Below the pieces are notes generated by a model that saw only the letters and a program-made list of their open reading frames with translations, searched no databases and was not told where the DNA came from. DNA of 64,000 nt from Saururus chinensis (Eukaryota; Streptophyta; Magnoliopsida; Piperales; Saururaceae). Each line of letters starts with the position of its first letter. Positions within the stretch are counted from its first letter, which is position 1. The stretch is taken from positions 7,440,001-7,504,000 of the forward strand of contig CP141150.1 of assembly GCA_035235625.1 (NCBI GenBank), read 5' to 3'. Positions 36,409 to 46,495 of the stretch are shown piece by piece. Both the position numbers and the translations under genes were made by a program.

Positions 36409-37662
36409 CAAGTGTTTTAAAAACCGGACTGGACCGACGGGTTCGACCAGACCTAGTGCAAAAAATAGGCCGGTTCGATGCAAAATCCGGGTTGGGTTGA
36501 CCCGGCCGGGTCAGCGTGACCCGGCCGGTTCAACCGCAAACCCGGCGCTCCGGTCTGATCCATTTTTTTTTAAAAAAAAAACGATTTCAGAATTTCAGGG
36601 CAGGGCGAGTCGCGGCGTCTGTAACACTATTTACTTCAGAGTCGGGCGAGGGTAGGGTTCACTGTTCACTTCTAAACATCGTCGACAACGACTGCGATCT
36701 GGAAGCTCGGCGGTCGATGGAGAAAATTGGGGCATAGCCGCCACGGAAAGAGGCGATCTCCGGCCGTCCAATGACTCATCTCCCTGTTGGCTTCCACGAG
36801 CTCTGATCACCTCTCCTTCCACCCTCCCTTTCACATGCGGATTGCTGTTAGCTGCTCCTTTACCTGTCTCGCAGCAAGCCTTCTGCTTCGAATTTCTCGG
36901 TTCCCACGTCGTTTCTCTGCATCAATTCCGGCTGTGTGTGTGAATGGTGGAAGTTTATGTGAGATGTGAGATGTTCTCTTCTCTTGAAAGTCCCCTGGTG
37001 CTCTGGTAGGTAGTTCTGGGGCTTACCTTCTCTCTGCCTGGGCTTTTTTCGGTGTCAGGTCCTTGTTCCAGCTTCTTTCTGGTGTTCTGGTGGAGAAATT
37101 GTGACACCAAATCGCTGCTTTTAGGGTTTTGGAATTGGGACAATCCGTGTGAAATCCTGACATCTTCCATCCCTCCCCCACCCCGCCGTCCCTTCTTAAT
37201 TTTCTGTCCCTTTCTTGGATTTCTGGCGGGAACCCATTTCTTAGTTCGGTCAAATTTCTTCGTTTGGAGATGCTTCTGTGGCCTTCATTTGCGTTGTTCC
37301 CGTCCTAATAAATGCCCGATCTTCGGCTTCCTTTTGATCTCCTCTGATGCCTATAGATAATTTGGGCGTTGCTATTAAAATCTGTTTTGTGGGGGATTTG
37401 TCTAGTTATGATGATTTGGGTCTTTCCTCGTAGTATTATTCTTAAGCCGGATTTATTTTAGGCCAGTCCGTACCTCTTTGTCTAGACGTTTAAATAAGAT
37501 TTTGAAACAGGTTTAACAAATTTCTTTTTAGTGTTACGGGGAAATTCTTGCAAAAAAAATTTTATGATGACGTCATCACCCGGGTCGACCCACGGTTCAA
37601 CCGGGTCGACCCAGCCCAGCCACTAATCCGGGTCGGGGTCTGGGCCGGGTTTTAAAACATTG
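36409..37662. mobile_element. non-autonomous hAT element (1.25 kb) with unusual interior
   Basis: Ends CAAGTGTTTTAAAAACCGG and CCGGGTTTTAAAACATTG are related to those of the hAT at 18193. They are flanked by ATTGATA at 36402-36408 and 37663-37669 (7 bp as drawn, 8 bp ATTGATAC if the start is moved one base). It inserted into a GTATTGATACGG repeat. The interior 36590-37480 is not repeat-like, contains a 60-codon frame from 36787 and pyrimidine-rich leader-like sequence, and may be captured host DNA. No transposase. Confidence 0.7.
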
Positions 37663-38286
37663 ATTGATACGGATGAGAATATTGATCACTATGGATACAG
37701 GTACACACGATGATACGCTTAGTATGCACCGAAATGGGCATAAAATATAAAAAAATATTATAACTAATAATATATCATTATAATATTTCTTTTAAAGCAT
37801 AATAAGACTCTATAAAGTCGTATCAACTGATATGGGTAATCTAAAATTAGTTCATTTAGAACTATACACTCTTATGTTCTCCATCTCATATAAATTATTG
37901 TTCATAAACTTTAAATAAATGTATATTTGTGGAGCACTATATGTAAAAAAATAATTATGTAAATTGCATGGACCTACCCGTATTGATCTCATATAACTTT
38001 AAAAATATTATTTTTAATATAACAAAAATTTAAACTTTTAAAGAAGTTGGGTTTGAATTGTTTTTTTGTTTTTAAGGAAAATAATTTAAAAAAATTCAAA
38101 AAAATGTTTTTTAATTAAAAAATAATTTTTAAATAATTTTAAAAAAATATGGTATCGATACTTATCGACCGTATTGATACGGTACGGCTATTACATATCA
38201 ATATTTTCAATGGGGGGCGTATCGCCCCTTGTACCATACCGGTGTCAGCCGATACTCACCTGTATCGTCTGATACGGCATTCCATG

Positions 38287-38465
38287 CGAGAGAGAGAGAG
38301 AGGGAGGAGAGAGAGTGTGGAGAGAGAGAGAGGGAGGAGAGAGAGTGGAGAGAGAGAGGGAGGAGAGAGAGATAGTAGAGAGAGGGTGGAGAGAGAGAGG
38401 CGAGAGAGAGAGGGGAGAGAGAGGGTAGAGAGAGGAGAGAGAGATAAAGAGGGTGGAGAGAGATG
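38287..38465. repeat. GA-rich simple repeat
   Basis: Purine-only GAGAGAGGGAGGAGAGA sequence in the CACTA-like block. Confidence 0.85.
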
Positions 38466-38679
38466 ATTTTTTTTTTAATATTTTTTATTTAAAAATTTAT
38501 TAAAAAATAAATAAATAAAGTATTAGCGACGTATAGGCATATATGTCGCTAATACCTTTGAGTATTAACGACATATAAGCCTATGCGTTGCTAATACCTT
38601 TGAGTATTAGCGACATATATGTCTATGTGTCGCTAATATATTTTTATTTTTAATTAATTTTTAAATAAAAAATATAAAA

Positions 38680-38825
38680 TAGAGAGAGGGGGAGAAAGGA
38701 GAGAGAGAGGAGAGAGGGAGGAGAGAGAGGGGGAGAGAGAGGGAGGAGAGAGAGATAGGGAGAGAGAGGAGGGAGAGAAAAGGGTGGAGAGAGGGAGGAG
38801 AGAGAAGAGAGAGGGTAGAGAGAGA
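38680..38825. repeat. GA-rich simple repeat
   Basis: A third purine-only array, again followed by T-rich sequence and then GACGTATAGGC / GCGTCGCTAATA motifs as after the array at 38287. This suggests the array and flank were duplicated together. Confidence 0.85.
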
Positions 38826-39259
38826 AGAATTTTTTTTAGTTTATTTGTTTTATATTATTTTTTTAAAAATTTAATTAAAAAATAAAAATGTATTAGTGAC
38901 GTATAGGCCTATGCGTCGCTAATACCTTTGACTATTAGCGACATATAAGCCTATACGTCACCAATACCCTTAGTATTAAATAATATGAGTTTAGGGTTCA
39001 AGTGGGTCACATGTCATCTAATGTGGACGTGGGGCTCACAAGGGGTCCACACCCTTAATTAAGGAAAATTTATAATAAAATCTAAAAAAAATTGATAAAT
39101 CAAACTTGACACTAAAACTTATAAAAAAATAAGATTAAACCTTATTTAAGCAATAATTATTAACCTTTGACCTCAAAATCAAGTCAAACCAGCAAACAAG
39201 TAAAACTACATAAATTCACATAATTAAAAAAGAAATTTAAATTGGGTTAAAGTTAGAGA

Positions 39260-39600
39260 TCTTACACAAAGAGAGAGAAGTGGCCGAAAGTAAGAGGAGG
39301 TTTCATCCTCTGCTGATAAGCAGCATAAAGAGATAAACATCTCCGTATAAGGAGAGGTTCTGTCTACCGCCTTCGGGCATGTAGAGAGAAATATGTCTCC
39401 GGGTAAGGGGAGGTTTTGTTCACTACCTTTGGGCTCATAGAAAGAGAAATGCCTCTTAGTAAGAGGGGGTTTTTTCCGCCACTTTTTGGCACGTAGAGAG
39501 ATATATCTCCGCGTAAGGGAGGTTCTGTCTATCGCCTTCAGATACAAAGAGCTAGAAAAGCCTGGGAAAGTTGAGTATCTATCTGTCGCCTTCGGGCCCA
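39260..39600. repeat. about 60-65 bp minisatellite, five copies
   Basis: Repeated TCTCCGGGTAAGGGGAGGTT, CTGTCTACCGCCTTCGGGC and GTAGAGAGAAATAT blocks. The repeat creates a spurious 129-codon minus-strand frame with recurring DRTSLT-like peptides. Confidence 0.85.
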
Positions 39601-39618
39601 ATGAGGGAAACATCCCAA

Positions 39619-40165
39619 CACTACAACAAAAAAACTATTAGCGATGCTTATAAGCGTCGCTAATGACTATTAGCGACGCTTATAAACCGTCGCTAAAACA
39701 CAACTCGCTATTGCTCATTAGTGACGCTTAGGAAAAGCGTCGCTAATAGTGCACATTAGCGACATTTATACGTACGTCACTAATAATTTTAGTATTAGCG
39801 ATGCATAATAAAGCGTCGCTAATAGTAACTTATTAATGACGCATAATAATAAAGTGTCGCTAATACTTGATTATTAGCGACGCTTTACTATACGTTGCTA
39901 ATATAAAAAATTATTTAAAAAAAATAAATAATAGCTTATTAGTGACGCATAGCTAAAAGCATTGCTAATAAGTTAATATTAGTGACGCTTTTTATGTGTC
40001 ACTAATAAAAAAATAAATTTTAAAATGTTGTTAATAAAAAACATATTTTAAAAAAATATTTTTGTGCATTAGTGACGCTTGTGAAGCATCACTAATACTT
40101 CATAAAAAAATTTAAAAAAAAGCCTTTAGCAACTCTTTTATAAGCGTCGCTAAAAACTTTTAAAA
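39619..40165. mobile_element. second CACTA-like terminus with GCGTCGCTAAT array
   Basis: Starts CACTACAACAAAAAAAC and is packed with ATTAGCGACGCTT / AAGCGTCGCTAAT motifs in both orientations, many diverged (GTGACGC, CGTCACTAAT). Same orientation as the terminus at 35681, so the two are not the two ends of one element. Right end not identified. Confidence 0.5.
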
Positions 40166-40787
40166 CATTATAAAAAAATTAGCATCGGAATCCGGCGAAA
40201 GTGCCAAATCCGGCGCCAGTGAGAGATTGGGGCAAGGGGGGAGGGAGAAGGTGGGGTGGGGGGAGGGATTCCGGTTGGAAGCCGGAATCTAGACCCCCCT
40301 CCCCTTTGTTGAGGGCAAGGGGGGAGCGGGAGGGAAGGAAATGGGGGGAGGGGGGGGGGGTCCCTCTCCCTTGGTCAGGAGGTGAGTGGCGGGGGAGGGA
40401 CTGATCAAACTCATTTTTAGACTTAAAATAACCCTAATTAACCGCTTAAAGCATTTTTATCTTATTTTACATACCAACAGTTTGTAAACACAACCCATAA
40501 TTTTACTATTTGAGGAAAAACCCTAGCAACTTGCCCATTTGGAGAAAGGTTGTGAAAGGGTAAAGAAGGTGCCCTACCCCCATTTCCCAAAGAGAAAAAA
40601 TGATCAAGGTGTGTTTTCTTGCCCTAATCACCCCTAATTATTTGATTTTGGTCTTAATCCTTCTTATCTTCATTCCCCAATTTGATTCTTAATTTTTTTA
40701 TTTTAAATTTTGATTTAAAACTCTAAATTGGTGATTTTCATTTTTAAGTAAACGATATTTTAGATCTACCTATTTCCAAGTTCATTT
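40166..40787. other. intergenic with G-rich tract
   Basis: 40220-40400 is a strongly G-rich plus strand with many runs of three or more G. The rest is AT-rich with no gene. Confidence 0.6.
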
Positions 40788-41848
40788 GAGCCTATTAGGG
40801 GTGCTAATGAGCAGAGTCAACTCATCGAGTAAAGGTGCCTTGACTCAACTCAACTCGAATATGGCTCGACTCGAAGTAGCTCAGTTCGAACTCGAATATT
40901 TTTTAGTTGAGTTCAAATATAACCTCGCTCAACTTGACTCGGCTCGAATAGAATTCGACTCGTACTTGACTTGAACTTGAACTCAAATGAAATTCGTTTA
41001 TATTTTATAATATATATAAATACATATGCATAATTATCAATCCCAATTTACATTTATAACATATACATATATTATAAATTATATGTTATTAATAAATGTA
41101 TAATGCATATGTATTGAGTATTGACTTATATCACACATGATATATATTTTTGAGAAATAAACATTTAAAGACATATTATACACATATGTCCACATGCGAT
41201 ACATATTGAAATTTAGATATATCATAGAAATATTGTACCACATATCAAATAATATGACATCATTAGATAATATATTATGGTAATATTATTTACATGTTAA
41301 ATAAATTATGATATATTTTTTCAAGTTTTCTATAAAGACTATTGTTTGAATCCTTAGAAATTCAAAATTTACAATAATTTTGTTAATATTTTTTTAGTAT
41401 TGAGTCATAGTGTCTATTTTTTCCCTATAAAATTAGGGTAATTAATATTTATTTAGAATTGGTCCGAGACAACAAGATATCAAGTTTCATGTTCTACATA
41501 CTAAAACTCGACTCGACCTGGTTTCTTAGCACCCCTACATATTACACATAATATGAATTATTTGGAAGTAAATGTTTTAAAGAGATATAATATACATATA
41601 TTATATATGAGATATTTACTTAAATTTATATTTATGCATAATAGAAATAAATGATATACATTCATATATGATATCTCATATGCACAAATGTAGTTAACCA
41701 CAAATGCACTAATTTTTCTTTTAGTGGTTATAAGATGACACTTGGAGTAAGAAGTGAATACAAAGATTTAGAAAATTTAGGTTATTAAATAATAAATATA
41801 TTTCATACAACCAAAAGAAGGTTGGAGTATGCGAAGAGGTTATGGTGC

Positions 41849-41850
<2 letters not shown>

Positions 41851-41902
<52 letters not shown>
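41851..41902. repeat. compound (GT)n(AT)n microsatellite
   Basis: About 30 bp of GT followed directly by about 22 bp of AT. Confidence 0.95.
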
Positions 41903-42213
41903 ATGTGCTAATAATAATGACATGTTCATACAAAACTACTAAAAAAAATATATAATACAAACATATGACATTTTATTGGTATGGAGGAAGTACATATGTG
42001 CTAATAATAGTGGTATGTTTATAGAAGATACTAAAAGATGTGTATATATAGTTTAACATACAAACACAAGATAAAGCATAACAACAAATAAAAATATTAG
42101 AAAAGAAAACTAATAAATAAGTAAATAATATTATTTATACTTTAGTTGTCTATTTACAAATTTATGAGCTTTTAGTAAATGGTGGCAATTTTGTACAATA
42201 TTGTATCTATAAA

Positions 42214-42321
42214 TACTCCATTTATCCTACATTATTTGCTCTATTTAGTTTTTAAAAATAAATTAAAATTAATTTATTTTTAAAAAATAAATGGAGCTAT
42301 TAATTTAAGATGGATGGAGTA
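42214..42321. mobile_element. Stowaway-like MITE (108 bp) nested in the hAT
   Basis: Begins TACTCCATTTATCC and ends GATGGATGGAGTA. The whole is an almost continuous inverted repeat centred near 42265, so the RNA would form a hairpin. Ends resemble the TACTCCCTCC...GGAGGGAGTA of Tc1/mariner-type Stowaway MITEs. Confidence 0.65.
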
Positions 42322-42843
42322 TTTGATAATATTATTTTTTTACAAAGTAATTAATATATATTGGTATAATAAGGTAGAAATATTAATTAAGTTTTTGCAC
42401 TCATTTTTATGTATTAAAATATATGATCAATATAAAAAATTATAAATATTATTTAAAATAACATTGGCTAAGCATACAACTTTAACGACGGAGTGATAAA
42501 ATTATATTTGATAAAAATATATTTAAATGATGAGAATATCATATTTATTTGATGAAATACTTAACACAAAAGGTATTGCTGGTGAAGTAGTCAAGTAGAT
42601 TGTTCTTTTTTGCAACATCATAGCTGAGACAAATTCGAGCTAAGTTATGTAGTCATTGTATACTAATTTGAGCTCAAGCACAAGTCGAGTTTCTAGTTTC
42701 CTTCTTGAGTCGAGCTCGAGCTGGATGATTGACAACTCGATTGAGTTTGAGTCGAGCTCGAGTTAATACCCAAAACTATGAGTTTGAGTCAAGATAACCT
42801 AAAACACAACTCAACTCGGCTCGTTAGCACCTCTAGAGCCTAT

Positions 42844-44250
42844 TAGTTAATTTTAATTAAGTTTTAATAAAAACTCTAATTTTTGGGTAGGGTTTCTTGA
42901 GGATTGAAGCTTCTTCGTAGACCCAAGGGCTTCATAGAGCTAAGGGAACTTTATCTTATGTGGTTTTATCCATTGGATGACATACTTGTAGGTTTATGTG
43001 GGTCTTGCTTCATTTTGAACTTTAACGGTGATTTATTTAAAATATAGTATTTATGACTATTTTTTTTGCAATTAAGCATGAAAATGATTAGATATCTTAT
43101 TCTGCGCAAGATTGGAGACAACGGGTTTGTTGTAGACATCCCTGCTAAATTTTCCATCTCTTCCACCTTCAATATCAAGGACTTGACACCTTACCAGGGT
43201 GACGAGTCTTCTTCTCTTTCTCTTTGAAGGTCTAAGCTCATGGTCAAGCTCTACTCAGTTGGGGCACTTCGATGCAGGCGCAACATTGATGTTGTAAGTG
43301 AGAAGTTGTTCTCTTGAGCATTTCGTCGAAATGTTTGCTTAATACTGAAAGTTCAAGCGTATAACAGTCCTTTACTAATGGGAGTTCTAATAGCGATCGT
43401 CAATTAAATCTGACGACTATAGTTGGAGGGCAAAAGGGTCATTGCAGGTGTAATGTTTAGTTCATTAGAACCGTTAGAGTTGTCTTCAACCTTCAGCTGG
43501 AATTTGCAAAGCACTTGCGAGGGCAACCTTGACGGATGCTTGCGACAGCTTGTTTCCAGTTGTCCCGTCAATAACGGCCATATCATAGTCTTGTAACCAA
43601 TATAAATAACTAAGATGCAATTGAAATGAGTGAGTTGATGAATTACATTTTAAAAAAGGTTGAATCCTTGGAGCTCTGCTCAAAGTTCTCTATGAGGAAC
43701 TTGAGGTTTAGTTGCGGCTGACCAGTTGGGACATCAAGGTCGGTTTAGATCTCCTTGATTCCATGTAATTTTCTTTTGTTGTTGTAATTGAGCTTTAATT
43801 AGTGAGAAATTTAAGTTTTCCCTTTGAGATTCACTCTGCAATCAACGAAATTACCTTATAAGATAATTCAGTAATTTCGGTCATTTCCAACTTAAAATGA
43901 CTTAGAATCAATTTTAGGTAAAAAATTTAATTCCGTTCACCTTCTACACACAAACATGATTCTAATAATTTTAATAATTAGAATCAAAATTAAGACAAAA
44001 AATTTAGCACACAAAGAATCCTTAATATTATTAGTGTGGTCCATGGGTTTAACAAGTACTGTTCATGCATTTTAGGAACACGTTGTCTTATTAGCCGGGT
44101 CCAGAGCGGGTCTCACGGTCCCTCCTGCGGTTTGAGTCTTTATTTGAAAATATCGTACATAGGGGGCTAATAAAGAAATTAGAAATAAACAAGGAGGTAA
44201 ATGAAAATATAGAAAAAGTCTACCATTTTCGGGGCAGTTGAGATGGCCTG
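42844..44250. other. intergenic with retrotransposon scrap
   Basis: Apart from the integrase-tail fragment at 43084, no gene or definable repeat. The last 250 bp should contain the promoter and leader of the LYR gene. Confidence 0.5.
43084..43227 (+). pseudogene. Ty3/gypsy integrase C-terminal fragment
   Basis: The 47-codon frame reads ..LRKIGDNGFVVDIPAKFSI, then SSTFNIKDLTPYQGD. This matches the conserved junction after integrase in Ty3/gypsy polyproteins (KI..NAYV..LP..F.IS.TFNV.DL..Y.G). No reverse transcriptase, RNase H or LTR is seen beside it. It is an isolated remnant. Confidence 0.7.
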
Positions 44251-44748
44251 ATGGAGGGGCCGAGAGGAGTGACCATGGCGATGGCGGCCGGGCTCCGGAC
44301 GTGGAGGAGGATGTCCGGCATGGCGGCGGGCACTCGACATCTGCACGAGGGGCCGGACACGGTGGAGGAGCTCCTGGAGCGGCATCTGGTGAAGACGTCG
44401 AGGAAGAAATCGGCGGAGGCTGAGGATGATGACCCGGTTGCGGCGCGGCGGAGGCTCACCAGCACGCGGCGGGAGGCGCTGAGTCTGTACCGGGACATAC
44501 TTCGGGCGACGCGGTTCTTCACCTGGATGGACGAGCGGGGGGCGATGTGGCGGGACCGGCTCCGGGAGAACGCCCGGCGGGAGTTCGAGGAGGCCCGGTT
44601 CGAGACCGACCCGGAGGTCGTCACGCGGCTGCTAATTGGGGGCCGGGACGCGGTGCAGGTGGCGGTGGAGAAGCTGGTGGAGAAGTCCAAACGGATGGTG
44701 GAGGAGGAGAAGAACAAAACTTGCCAGGATCGGGACAAAAATTGGTGA
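44251..44748 (+). CDS. LYR-motif protein (Complex1_LYR family), probably mitochondrial
   Basis: Single-exon frame of 165 residues. The LYR tripeptide is at 79-81 (EALSLYRDILRATRFF), followed by the conserved aromatic pair at 89-90 and a helical tail ending RMVEEEK. LYR proteins bind acyl carrier protein and help in iron-sulphur delivery or assembly of respiratory complexes. The block from NARREFEEARFETDPE to VVTRLLIGG is like the Arabidopsis LYR protein EMB1793 as I remember it. Residues 1-30 are basic with no acidic residues after position 3, a likely presequence. The ATG at 44275 (ACCATGGCG) has a better context and gives 157 residues; it may be the true start. The gene is very GC-rich. Confidence 0.88.
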   Translation: MEGPRGVTMAMAAGLRTWRRMSGMAAGTRHLHEGPDTVEELLERHLVKTSRKKSAEAEDDDPVAARRRLTSTRREALSLYRDILRATRFFTWMDERGAMWRDRLRENARREFEEARFETDPEVVTRLLIGGRDAVQVAVEKLVEKSKRMVEEEKNKTCQDRDKNW

Positions 44749-46495
44749 TTTTTTTTCTTTATTTTTTGACCTTTTTGTACAATTAATCAATGTTTTGTTG
44801 TAAATTTAGTATATTTTGTGATGCTAATTGAATTCTAATTGAATGTGCCTTTTTGTTGAGAAATTGCTATGAATGTTCGCATTGGTAAGCTGCTCATTAA
44901 TTCAGTTGCTGGTTAGTGGTTGCAAATGGCATTTTTTGATTCAGATATTGGAAGGTTTGTGCCTTTTGGATGATTTGTTCTTCATATTTATGAATTGGGG
45001 TTGAAGTAAACTATGCTACTTGATCACCATGATTGGGTCTGTTGGGCAACTGTCTGAGAATAAGAATAATCTTCTTCGCAGCTACATTGTTGACATTTAT
45101 CTTATGATCCTTAAGGGAAGGGCAGAACAGTGTTCTGTTTGATGCCCTGTTTGTTTGGAATTCTCCATACCCTTTGGAAGGTCTGCATGCATATTGTTTG
45201 TCAATGCTATCATCAATATTACCATCCCGGTCTCATCTCGATAAGCAAAAGAAACGAGATCTTCAAGAGAACTCGGAGTTTGCCTAAAATAATCTCGATT
45301 CACTAAGTAATTAATTTTTTTTTATCGACGCATAGATTTGACAATTTAAGTAATTTTCATTTACAAACATAAATTTTAATATTAAAAATTATAAATTTAT
45401 TATATAACATAAATTATATAAAATAAATAGAATATATGATATATAAAGATAATGTAGAATGAAATTGAATACAATCATTGTTTATCTAGAAAACCTAATG
45501 AGCTACGAGATCTAGGTATTAGTAAAAATGAAAAAAATAAAAAATTAATTAAATAAAAAATCTAAATAATATAATAATATCTCCTTTGTCTCCCATTCGT
45601 CATGACTATTGCAATCGCAGTCATATCGTCACAGTCTCAATAATCTTGCATAGATCTCAGTCAATGTAAAATTATTTTTATATGGTTTCAAATCTCGGCA
45701 AATACCGTGAGACAGATCTCACCGAGATGACAAACCATGGAACATACTGGAAAACATCTCAAACATACTTTATTCTCTTAACTTCTTCAATCTACTTCAA
45801 TGCATTGCCCAGCCCTTTGAAGAGGAAAAAAATAATGTTCTCAATGCATTACTTAATTATTTTCTACATGAAATTATCAAATAGCTCAATGTTTGTTGTT
45901 GGTGCTCCTTTCACAAGGGACTCATGTTCAAGTTGCAGCATTTCTTTGGCAGGTCATATGTGAAAAGTTGAGATTAGAAAGATTTGCTAAGTATACCCAA
46001 CCTAACTCTTTTCTTTTGCCTCCGGGATACACTGTTTCCTCCCGTATAGTACATCAACAGGCTTTCTGAGTACGTATCCATTTCTCTATTTGTCTACAAT
46101 TGAAAATGAATCACTTGAATTCTATCAGTAAAAAGGAAATTGTGCCTGAGATTTAACTTTGAGATACTGGAAGCATAGTATGTCGTTACAGCCGGATGTT
46201 ATTCATAGCCATTTTGCTATACCTTCTGTTTTTCAAAAACATAATACAAGGTCTTCATAGGCTACAGTGACATAATTCATTTTTTTTTATTTGATGAATT
46301 CTTTACACTTGAGTGAGGGCTTGCATTAGCTTCCAAGCCTGCATGACTTAACAACGTATACAACTGGTCCAGGAGCCTTAAAGCCCTTAACCATGATCTG
46401 CCAAGCATCTCACGACTACGTGACCAGTATAAGAAATTCATATTTTCTTCAATCAGAAACATTATTGTCTTTTGAGGCGTTGATGGATAACTATT
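44749..46495. other. intergenic, convergent gene ends
   Basis: 3' UTR of the LYR gene on the left and of the DYW PPR gene (minus strand) on the right. Between them AT-rich sequence without a recognisable gene or repeat. Confidence 0.55.

Larger units (their letters stand above)
35681..38985. mobile_element. CACTA-like transposon-derived block with nested hAT
   Basis: Opens with CACTACAAAAAAATG, the typical CACTA terminus. It is followed at once by dense head-to-head motifs ATTAGCGACGCTT / AAGCGTCGCTAAT (35696-36020, again at 38520-38640 and 38885-38970), like CACTA subterminal repeats. Between them lie GA-rich arrays, a repeat with GTATTGATACGG motifs (37663-38285), and the hAT at 36409. I did not find the matching TTTGTAGTG right end, so the 3' limit is approximate and the element is probably truncated. 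Confidence 0.5.
40796..42835. mobile_element. non-autonomous hAT element (2.04 kb)
   Basis: Ends TAGGGGTGCTAATGAGC and GCTCGTTAGCACCTCTA, with a perfect 8-bp target duplication GAGCCTAT at 40788-40795 and 42836-42843. Subterminal 150-200 bp on both sides are rich in GACTCGA / TCGAGCTCGAG motifs. The interior is AT-rich with no transposase, a (GT)n(AT)n run at 41851-41902, and a Stowaway-like foldback at 42214. Confidence 0.88.

Noticed and set aside
39224-39613. 129-codon minus-strand frame with DRTSLT-like repeats
   Set aside because: Produced by the 60-65 bp minisatellite; no family match and inside a transposon block.
35681-40165. Resemblance of regularly spaced short repeats to a CRISPR array
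   Set aside because: The repeats are in both orientations, variable in spacing and in a plant nuclear context; they fit transposon subterminal repeats.
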